From: Rhodospirillales bacterium
GTDB taxonomy: Bacteria > Pseudomonadota > Alphaproteobacteria > Acetobacterales > Acetobacteraceae
Assembly (NCBI GenBank): GCA_018971455.1
Contig: JAGXAV010000032.1
Coordinates: 1 to 10,793 of the forward strand
Direction: 5' to 3'
DNA length: 10,793 bases
The position numbers and the translations under genes are program-made. The notes beneath the pieces are model-generated. The model worked only from the letters and a program-made list of their open reading frames with translations. It was not told where the DNA came from and did not search any database. Below, in pieces: positions 1 to 4,849 of the stretch (the first letter of the stretch is position 1; the number at the start of each line of letters is the position of its first letter).

Positions 1-126
1 GACCAGGTGCAGCGGGTTCTGTCGGGCAAGGAGCATGCCGCCGAGGCGATGAAGATCGCGCAGAAGGACGCCGATGCATTGCTTCTGCCCTATGTGCAGC
101 AGACCGCGCTGAAGCTGCCGCATTGA
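1..126 (+). CDS. C-terminal end of an ABC transporter solute-binding protein, carbohydrate type (partial)
   Basis: Only the last 41 codons and the TGA stop are in the window; the gene begins upstream. The frame starts exactly at base 1 and is open to the stop. The tail reads as a helix with alternating charged and alanine residues (AAEAMKIAQKDADALL, then PYV), which resembles the C-terminal helix of family-1 extracellular solute-binding proteins such as UgpB/MalE-like sugar or glycerol-3-phosphate binders. Those proteins sit in the periplasm and deliver ligand to an ABC importer. No ligand-binding residues are visible in so short a piece, so the substrate is unknown. The next gene on the same strand is a GpdQ-like phosphodiesterase 76 nt downstream, which makes a phosphorylated polyol or phosphodiester substrate conceivable but unproven. 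The family call is moderate; the fact that this is a coding tail is fairly certain. Confidence 0.6.
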   Translation, partial: DQVQRVLSGKEHAAEAMKIAQKDADALLLPYVQQTALKLPH

Positions 127-135
127 CCGCCGCGG

Positions 136-165
136 GGAAGGGGGGCTGGGCAGTTTCCCCCTTCC
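136..165 (+). terminator. G/C-rich hairpin, possible terminator or processing stem
   Basis: GGAAGGGGG (136-144) and CCCCCTTCC (157-165) form a perfect 9-bp stem around a 12-nt loop, starting 10 nt after the stop codon of the solute-binding protein. No run of T follows (the next bases are TGCTAGGCTTT), so it is not a textbook intrinsic terminator. It could end the upstream transporter transcript, stabilise its 3' end, or attenuate read-through into the phosphodiesterase gene. Confidence 0.45.
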
Positions 166-202
166 TGCTAGGCTTTCCACGCACACGGCAACGGACAAGA
201 AA

Positions 203-1054
203 ATGATCCTGATCCAGCTGACCGACCTGCATTGCCGCCCGCATGGGCAGCCGGCCATGCGCACCTGCGAGACCAACATGCTGGCCGAGCGGGCGATGCG
301 CGCGGTGCGCAATTTTCGCCCGCGGGCGGATGCCGTCGTCATCACGGGCGACCTCACCGATGGCGGCACCGGCCCGGAATATGACGAGGTGGCCGCGATC
401 CTCGGCCGCACGCTGCTCGCCGAGGGGCTTGCGGTTTATGTCATTCCCGGCAACCACGACCGGCGCGAGGTGCTGCGCGACCGGCTCGGCCACCTGCCCG
501 GCGTGCTGGCCGACCCGGAATTCGTCCAGTACGTGGTCGATGACCTGCCGGTGCGGCTGGTCATGCTCGACACGGTGGTGCCCGGGGCGGCCCATGGCGT
601 GCTGTGCCCCCGCCGCCTCGCCTGGCTCGACGCGACGCTGGCCGCGGCGCCGGACAAGCCGACCATGCTCGGCATGCACCACCCCCCGTTTGCCTGCGGC
701 ATCCGGCTGATGGACACCATCAACCTGCACGAGCCCAATGCGCTGGCGGCGATACTGAGCAAGCACCGGCAGGTGCGCCGCATCATCTGCGGCCATCATC
801 ACCGCCCGATCACCGCGCCGTTCGGCCGCACCATCGCCTCGATCGCGCCGAGCGTGGCCCATCAGGTCGAACTGACCCTGCACAGCGACCAGCCCAACCA
901 GTGGAACCTCGAGCCAGCGGCGTTCGATGTGCATATCTGGCTCCCCGACGAGGGGCCGGACGGCGCGATCGTCTCGCACACCGCCTATGTCGAGCCGGCG
1001 CCGGGCCCGTACCCGTTCCTCGCCCCGCCGGAATATCCTGGCCGGGCGCTGTAG
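203..1054 (+). CDS. GpdQ-like calcineurin-fold metallophosphodiesterase
   Basis: A 283-residue cytoplasmic protein with no signal peptide, of the class III cyclic-nucleotide / GpdQ group of metallophosphatases, which hydrolyse phosphodiesters with two metal ions. All the motifs are in place: D8-x-H10, GD50LTD, GN84HD, GMH159HPP and GH198HH200. These seven ligands fall at nearly the same positions as those known for Enterobacter GpdQ (D8, H10, D50, N80, H156, H195, H197), and the length is close to GpdQ's 274 residues. The family includes glycerophosphodiesterases and some 3',5'-cAMP phosphodiesterases (CpdA), so the physiological substrate is not fixed by motifs alone. The ATG at 203 is chosen because the protein begins directly with the first beta strand and ligand D8; upstream is only a weak GGA. 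It follows a sugar-type binding protein on the same strand, and its stop is 4 nt from the convergent MBL gene. The fold and metal site are confident; the substrate is inference. Confidence 0.88.
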   Translation: MILIQLTDLHCRPHGQPAMRTCETNMLAERAMRAVRNFRPRADAVVITGDLTDGGTGPEYDEVAAILGRTLLAEGLAVYVIPGNHDRREVLRDRLGHLPGVLADPEFVQYVVDDLPVRLVMLDTVVPGAAHGVLCPRRLAWLDATLAAAPDKPTMLGMHHPPFACGIRLMDTINLHEPNALAAILSKHRQVRRIICGHHHRPITAPFGRTIASIAPSVAHQVELTLHSDQPNQWNLEPAAFDVHIWLPDEGPDGAIVSHTAYVEPAPGPYPFLAPPEYPGRAL

Positions 1055-1065
1055 CCGATTACAGC
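1048..1065. terminator. Short dyad spanning both stop codons of convergent genes
   Basis: GCTGTA (1048-1053), a 6-nt loop, and TACAGC (1060-1065) form a perfect 6-bp stem that contains the TAG stop of the plus-strand phosphodiesterase and the TAA stop of the minus-strand MBL gene. The two genes are only 4 nt apart, so any shared termination signal must lie here or inside the coding ends. There is no strong T tract on either side (TTGTC on the plus strand), so a bidirectional terminator role is tentative. Confidence 0.3.
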
Positions 1066-1922
1066 TTGTCGAGCGGGATCTTCAGGTAGGAGGTGCCGTT
1101 CGCTTCGGGCGGCGGGCGCTCGCCGGCGCGCATGTTGATCTGCACCGAGGGCAGGATCAGCCGCGGCATGCCCAGCGTCGCGTCGCGCGCGGTGCGCAGC
1201 GCCACGAACTCGGCCTCGGTGACGCCGGCGTGGGCATGCACGTTGTGGGCGCGCTGCTCGGCGATGGTGCTCTCCCAGGCATAGGTGTCGCGTCCCGGCG
1301 CCTTGTAGTCGTGCGCGGTGAAGACGCGCGTAGCGTCGGGCAGGGTGAAGATGCGCTGGATCGAGCGGTAAAGGGCAGCGGCGTCGCCGCCCGGGAAATC
1401 GGCGCGCGCGGTGCCGAAATCGGGCATGAACAGCGTGTCGCCGACAAAGGCGGCATCGCCGATCAGGTAGGTCATGCAGGCCGGCGTGTGGCCGGGTGTG
1501 TGCAGGGCGCGGCCCTCGATGGCGCCGAGGCGGAAGGTCTCGCCATCGGCGAAGAGATGGTCGAACTGCCGCCCGTCGGTGATGAAGGAGGGCTCGGCAT
1601 TGAACAGGGCGGCGAATACCTTCTGCACCTCGCGGATATGCTCACCGATGGCGATCCGCCCGCCGACATGCTGCTTGAGCCAGGGCGCGCCGGAGAGGTG
1701 GTCGGCATGGACGTGGGTTTCGAGCAGCCATTCGACGGTGAGCCCGCCTTGCTGCACCGCGGCGAGCAGGCGCTGGTCACTGGCTGTGCTGGTGCGGCCC
1801 GAGGCCGGATCGTAATCCAGAACCGGGTCGATGATCGCGGCGGCGCGGGTTGAGGGATCGACCACGAGGTAGGTCACGGTCTGCGTCGCGTCGTCGAAGA
1901 AGGCGCTGACGTCGGGCAGCAT
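1059..1922 (-). CDS. ETHE1/Blh-type MBL-fold metallo-hydrolase, probable persulfide dioxygenase
   Basis: A 287-residue metallo-beta-lactamase-fold protein, minus strand. Counting from the start chosen here it has H70-x-H72-x-D74-H75, then TPGH145T, GD162TLF with MPDFGTARADFPGG just after, and H204DY followed by GR211. The D-x-GT-x-R-x-DFPGG stretch is a hallmark of the ETHE1/persulfide dioxygenase and Blh group, where a mononuclear iron held by two histidines and an aspartate oxidises glutathione persulfide to sulfite; ordinary glyoxalase II lacks it. The reading frame extends 34 codons further upstream, but the ATG at 1922 is preceded by GGAGG five nucleotides away and opens with the family's N-terminal strand, so it is preferred. 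A promoter with an embedded dyad lies 40-65 bp upstream. No rhodanese or DUF442 domain is fused, and no sulfide:quinone reductase is visible here. The class is confident; the reaction is inferred from family. Confidence 0.82.
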   Translation of the reverse strand: MLPDVSAFFDDATQTVTYLVVDPSTRAAAIIDPVLDYDPASGRTSTASDQRLLAAVQQGGLTVEWLLETHVHADHLSGAPWLKQHVGGRIAIGEHIREVQKVFAALFNAEPSFITDGRQFDHLFADGETFRLGAIEGRALHTPGHTPACMTYLIGDAAFVGDTLFMPDFGTARADFPGGDAAALYRSIQRIFTLPDATRVFTAHDYKAPGRDTYAWESTIAEQRAHNVHAHAGVTEAEFVALRTARDATLGMPRLILPSVQINMRAGERPPPEANGTSYLKIPLDKL

Positions 1923-1927
1923 GGTCG

Positions 1928-1932
1928 CCTCC
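1928..1932 (-). promoter_or_regulatory. Shine-Dalgarno that fixes the start of the MBL gene
   Basis: On the minus strand the sequence is GGAGG, five nucleotides before the ATG at 1922. This is the best ribosome binding site in the region and argues against the upstream in-frame ATGs near 1976 and 2024, which would also place coding sequence across the promoter. Confidence 0.75.
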
Positions 1933-1959
1933 GTTCGGCCGGATGCCGGCAACTCGGCC

Positions 1960-1988
1960 TCTATATATTCTGGCATTAGAAAATTCAA
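1960..1988 (-). promoter_or_regulatory. Candidate sigma-70-type promoter for the MBL gene
   Basis: Read on the minus strand, TTGAAT (1988-1983) and TATAGA (1965-1960) are separated by 17 bp, each matching four of six bases of the housekeeping consensus. The segment is a conspicuous A/T-rich island in otherwise G/C-rich DNA. It lies about 40 bp upstream of the chosen start, leaving a short leader that carries the GGAGG site. A second register (TATATA at 1967-1962, 15-bp spacing) is also possible. Confidence 0.5.
1967..1982. promoter_or_regulatory. SqrR/BigR-like operator candidate inside the promoter spacer
   Basis: Bases 1967-1982 read ATTC, eight bases, GAAA: seven of the eight fixed positions of the ATTC-N8-GAAT pattern that I recall as the binding site of the sulfide/persulfide-responsive ArsR-family repressor SqrR, a relative of BigR. 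The core TTCT-N6-AGAA (1968-1981) is a perfect 4-bp inverted repeat. It lies between the -35 and -10 elements of the MBL promoter, where a bound repressor would block polymerase. BigR is known to control Blh/persulfide dioxygenase genes in other proteobacteria, which fits. No regulator gene is in the window, and short dyads in A/T-rich DNA arise by chance, so this stays a candidate. Confidence 0.4.
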
Positions 1989-2018
1989 AGGCTTCACGGC
2001 CGCGTAACCCCGGCAGGC

Positions 2019-2046
2019 TATCATGGTGTCCGGGCCAACAGAGGGG
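2019..2046 (+). promoter_or_regulatory. -10-like element and ribosome binding site upstream of the FMN protein gene
   Basis: TATCAT (2019-2024) matches five of six bases of a -10 element, and GAGGGG (2041-2046) lies seven nucleotides before the ATG at 2054. No good -35 at 16-18 bp is seen; TTCACG at 1993-1998 is 20 bp away. The ribosome binding site decides the start of the downstream gene; the promoter part is weak. Confidence 0.35.
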
Positions 2047-2053
2047 ACGCGCC

Positions 2054-3484
2054 ATGGAAACGTTGCTGCTGGTGCTGCTGCTGCTCGCCGGTCTGGCGGG
2101 CGCGGTTTATTTGCACGATGTGCGTCAGACCAGGCACACCATTCTGCGGAACTTTCCGGTGATCGGGCATTTTCGCTATTTCTCGGAAAATTTCGGCGAA
2201 TACATGCGCCAGTACCAGTATCTGCCGGACTGGGTGGAGCGGCCGTTCAACCGGCTGGAGCGCTCGTGGATCTATCGCTCGGCCAAGGGCGTCTCGAACC
2301 TGGTCAGCTTCGGCAGCGCCAATTCCCCGGCCTTCGTGTTCCGCAACGCGCCGTTTCCGGTGCTCGATGAGGAGAAGACGGTCTGGCCGGGCAAGCAGAT
2401 CGGCGTCACCGAGGGGCCCGGCGCCTGCCGCACGCCCTTCATGGCGGCGAGTTTCTTCAACATCAGCGGCATGAGCTATGGCGCGCTGAGCCATGCCGCG
2501 GTGACCGCGCTGTCGCGGGGCGCCAAGCGGGCGGGCATCTGGATGGCGACCGGTGAGGGCGGGCTTGCCAAATACCATCTCGACGGCGGTTGCGACGTGA
2601 TCATGCAGATGGGCACGGCGAAATACGGCGTGCGCGACCAGGAGGGCAATCTGTCGGAGGAACGCCTGCGCGCGATCGCCGCCCATGCGCAGGTTCGCGC
2701 CTTCGAGGTGAAGCTCGCCCAGGGCGCCAAGCCGGGCAAGGGCGGCATTCTGCCGGCGGCCAAGGTGAATGCCGAGATCGCCGCCATTCGCGGCATTCCC
2801 CTGGGGCAGGACAGCATCAGTCCGAACCGTCACAAGGATATCGGCACGGTGCGCGAGCTTGGCGCCTTCGTCGCCCGGGTGCGCGGCGTGACCGGCAAGC
2901 CGGTGGGGGTGAAGTTCGTGGCCGGCCAGCCGGAGTTTCTCGACCAGTGGTTCGCCGATTGCGTGGCCCACCCCGAGGGCTGTCCGGATTATGTTCAGAT
3001 CGACGGTGGCGAGGGGGGCACCGGGGCCGCGCCGGCCCCGCTGGCCGACTATGTCGGCCTGCCGATCACCCAGGCGCTGCCGATGGTGGTCGATGCGCGG
3101 GCGCGGCATGGGCTGGGCGAGCGGGTGCGCATCATCGCCTCTGGCAAGCTGGTTACGCCGGACAAGGTGGCGTGGGCGCTGTGCATGGGGGCGGATTTCG
3201 TTTCCAGCGCGCGCGGCTTCATGTTCTCGCTAGGGTGCATCCAGGCGATGAAATGCGGCAGCGGCAAATGCCCAACCGGGGTTACCGCCGTCGATCCGCG
3301 GCTGATCAAGGGGCTCGACCCCGCCGACAAATCGGTGCGCGTGGCCCATTACGCCGCGCAGCTGCGCGAAGAGGTGGAGATCATCGCCCATTCCTGCGGC
3401 CTGCGGAATGCCGCCGAGTTCCAGCCGCACCATGTCACAGCCATCGAGCGGGGCGTCGGCGGCTTCCGCGCCGCCGGAGGGTGA
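2054..3484 (+). CDS. Membrane-anchored FMN-binding glutamate synthase family protein
   Basis: A 476-residue protein of the glutamate synthase domain-2 family (the FMN and Fe-S part of GltB). Residues 3-18 are a leucine-rich hydrophobic stretch that predicts one N-terminal membrane helix, with the catalytic domain probably on the cytoplasmic side. Visible family landmarks are GMSYGALSHAA, the ATGEGGL loop, QIDGGEGGTGAAP (phosphate end of FMN), RIIASGKL, and C395-x5-C401-x4-C406 followed by PTGV, matching the spacing of the 3Fe-4S ligands of true glutamate synthase. There is no N-terminal glutaminase domain and no small NAD(P)H subunit next door, so it is not a complete glutamate synthase; its reaction is unknown. 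The ATG at 2054 is chosen because GAGGGG lies seven nucleotides upstream and it begins the membrane helix; the open frame back to 1943 would run through the divergent promoter. It is divergent from the MBL gene and may share its control. Confidence 0.82.
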   Translation: METLLLVLLLLAGLAGAVYLHDVRQTRHTILRNFPVIGHFRYFSENFGEYMRQYQYLPDWVERPFNRLERSWIYRSAKGVSNLVSFGSANSPAFVFRNAPFPVLDEEKTVWPGKQIGVTEGPGACRTPFMAASFFNISGMSYGALSHAAVTALSRGAKRAGIWMATGEGGLAKYHLDGGCDVIMQMGTAKYGVRDQEGNLSEERLRAIAAHAQVRAFEVKLAQGAKPGKGGILPAAKVNAEIAAIRGIPLGQDSISPNRHKDIGTVRELGAFVARVRGVTGKPVGVKFVAGQPEFLDQWFADCVAHPEGCPDYVQIDGGEGGTGAAPAPLADYVGLPITQALPMVVDARARHGLGERVRIIASGKLVTPDKVAWALCMGADFVSSARGFMFSLGCIQAMKCGSGKCPTGVTAVDPRLIKGLDPADKSVRVAHYAAQLREEVEIIAHSCGLRNAAEFQPHHVTAIERGVGGFRAAGG

Positions 3485-3621
3485 GGGGCGCCGACCCGCC
3501 GGCCCGCGATGCCGCCAGCCAGTGCCGCCAGCCAGTGTCGCCGGCCAGTGTCGCCGGCCGATGTTGCCCTGGAACGGCGCTCGTGCCCAGATAGCGGCCG
3601 CATCGCCCCCGGAGAAACACG
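3485..3621. other. Spacer between the FMN protein and the amidohydrolase operon
   Basis: A gap of 137 bp with no credible coding frame. It contains the 13-bp tandem repeats in its first half. The second half (3562-3621) must hold the leader of the amidohydrolase gene and perhaps its promoter, but no convincing -35/-10 pair is seen: TTGCCC (3564-3569) has only AGATAG (3589-3594) at an over-long 19-bp spacing. GGAG at 3611-3614 is the ribosome binding site for the gene at 3622. Confidence 0.5.
3510..3561. repeat. Four 13-bp tandem repeats
   Basis: Units at 3510-3522 and 3523-3535 are identical (TGCCGCCAGCCAG); 3536-3548 (TGTCGCCGGCCAG) and 3549-3561 (TGTCGCCGGCCGA) differ from them at two or three bases, and a decayed fifth copy may begin at 3562 (TGTTGCC). 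A unit length of 13 shifts frame at each copy, so it is not a protein repeat. GCCGGC in units three and four (3540-3545, 3553-3558) can pair with each other around a 7-nt loop. Confidence 0.85.
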
Positions 3622-4821
3622 ATGACCGACGCCGAGACGCTCGCCGCCATTTCCCTCCATCATGAGGAACTGACCGCCATCCGGCGCGACATCCATGCCC
3701 ATCCCGAGCTCGGCATGGAGGAGACGCGCACCGCGGCACTGGTGGCGGCCAAGCTGCGCGAATGGGGGATCGACGTCACCGAGGGAGTCGGCCGCTTCGG
3801 CGTCGTCGGCACCATTCGCGGGAAGCTGCCGGGCCAGCGGGCCATCGGCCTGCGCGCCGACATGGATGCGCTGGCCATACGCGAGCAGACCGGCCTTGCC
3901 TATGCCTCGACCAGCGAGGGCACGATGCACGCCTGCGGGCATGACGGGCACACCACCATGCTGCTCGGTGCCGCGCGCCACCTCGCCGAGCATCGCGATT
4001 TCAGCGGCACCGTGCAGCTCATCTTTCAGCCGGCCGAGGAGGGCCGTGGCGGCGCCGTGGCGATGCTGAAGGATGGCCTGTTCGAGCGGTTTCCCTGCGA
4101 TGCGGTCTATGGCATGCACAACATGCCGGGAATTCCGGTCGGCAAATTCGCCATCCGCAAGGGGCCGATGATGGCCGGCGCGGGGATGTGGCGCGTCACG
4201 TTCAAGGGCACGGGCGGGCATGGCGGGGCGGCGCCGCATCGTGCCACCGATGCCACCGTGGCGCTCGCGCATTTCATTCTGGCGACTCAGAGCATTGTCG
4301 GGCGCAACGTGCCGCCGATGGAGCCGGCGGTCATCAGCGTCGGGCATATCAACGCCGGCGCGCTCGTCTCGCCCAACGTGATGCCGTCCGAGGTGGTGGT
4401 GACCGGCACCATGCGGTGCTTCAACAAGGCGGTGTGTGATCTGATCGACCGGCGCATGACCGAGATGGCCCATGCCCTGGCGGGGGCGCAGGGCTGCACG
4501 GCAGAAATCGTGCTGGACTGGGTGACCACGCCGCTGGTCAACCACGATGAACAGGTCGATGTCGCGGTGGCCGCGGCGCAGCGCCTGGTGGGGGCGGCGC
4601 AGGTCGAATCCAACACCACGCCGGTCACCGGCGGCGAGGATTTCGCCTTCATGCTCGAGGCGCGGCCCGGCGCCTTCATCTTCCTGGGAAACGGCGTGGC
4701 CGAGGACGGCAGCTATCACAACGTCCACACGCCGCACTACAATTTCAATGACGACATCATCCCGCTCGGCGCCGCCTACTGGGTCGGGCTAGTGCGCCAG
4801 GAGTTGAGCCTCGCCGCCTGA
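3622..4821 (+). CDS. M20-family amidohydrolase (hippurate hydrolase / N-acyl-amino-acid deacylase type)
   Basis: A 399-residue zinc- or manganese-dependent hydrolase of the M20D group, which cleaves the amide bond of N-acyl amino acids (hippurate, N-acetyl or indole-acetyl conjugates) or N-acetyl-diaminopimelate. Seen in order: HAHPELGMEE near the N terminus, LRADMDALAI, HAC105GH107DGH, FQPAE139E140G, GMH166N, GTGGHGGAAPH in the lid/dimerisation domain, TGGEDFAFM, and VH369TPHYNFND. C105, H107, E140, H166 and H369 correspond to the five metal ligands known in this family, and E139 to the catalytic base. There is no signal peptide, so it acts in the cytoplasm. The ATG has GGAG seven nucleotides upstream. 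It is followed after 28 nt by a DppA-like binding protein and the rest of a peptide importer, so it probably processes what that system brings in. The family is very sure; the acyl group and amino acid are not determinable here. Confidence 0.9.
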   Translation: MTDAETLAAISLHHEELTAIRRDIHAHPELGMEETRTAALVAAKLREWGIDVTEGVGRFGVVGTIRGKLPGQRAIGLRADMDALAIREQTGLAYASTSEGTMHACGHDGHTTMLLGAARHLAEHRDFSGTVQLIFQPAEEGRGGAVAMLKDGLFERFPCDAVYGMHNMPGIPVGKFAIRKGPMMAGAGMWRVTFKGTGGHGGAAPHRATDATVALAHFILATQSIVGRNVPPMEPAVISVGHINAGALVSPNVMPSEVVVTGTMRCFNKAVCDLIDRRMTEMAHALAGAQGCTAEIVLDWVTTPLVNHDEQVDVAVAAAQRLVGAAQVESNTTPVTGGEDFAFMLEARPGAFIFLGNGVAEDGSYHNVHTPHYNFNDDIIPLGAAYWVGLVRQELSLAA

Positions 4822-4839
4822 CCGCGCCGCTGTTCGTTT

Positions 4840-4844
4840 GGAGG
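4840..4844 (+). promoter_or_regulatory. Shine-Dalgarno that fixes the start of the binding protein
   Basis: GGAGG, five nucleotides before the ATG at 4850. It overlaps an in-frame TTG at 4838 that would add four residues; the ribosome binding site rules that start out. Confidence 0.75.
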
Positions 4845-4849
4845 ATGTG

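Noticed and set aside
1923..2024. N-terminal extension of the MBL protein by 34 residues
   Set aside because: It would cross the promoter and dyad, lacks a ribosome binding site, and is not part of the conserved fold; GGAGG fixes the start at 1922.
1943..2053. N-terminal extension of the FMN protein by 37 residues
   Set aside because: It would run antisense through the divergent promoter; the ATG at 2054 has its own ribosome binding site and starts the membrane helix.
3510..3561. CRISPR array
   Set aside because: The units are 13 bp and directly contiguous with no spacers; no cas genes are present.
3570..3586. Possible sigma-54 promoter upstream of the amidohydrolase (TGGAACG followed by TCGT)
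   Set aside because: The -12 element lacks the required GC at the correct spacing from the GG, so the match fails at an essential position.
3349..4737. A 462-codon minus-strand open frame over the amidohydrolase
   Set aside because: It covers the 13-bp repeat and the M20 gene in antisense and shows no recognisable motif; the plus strand carries all catalytic residues of the M20 family.
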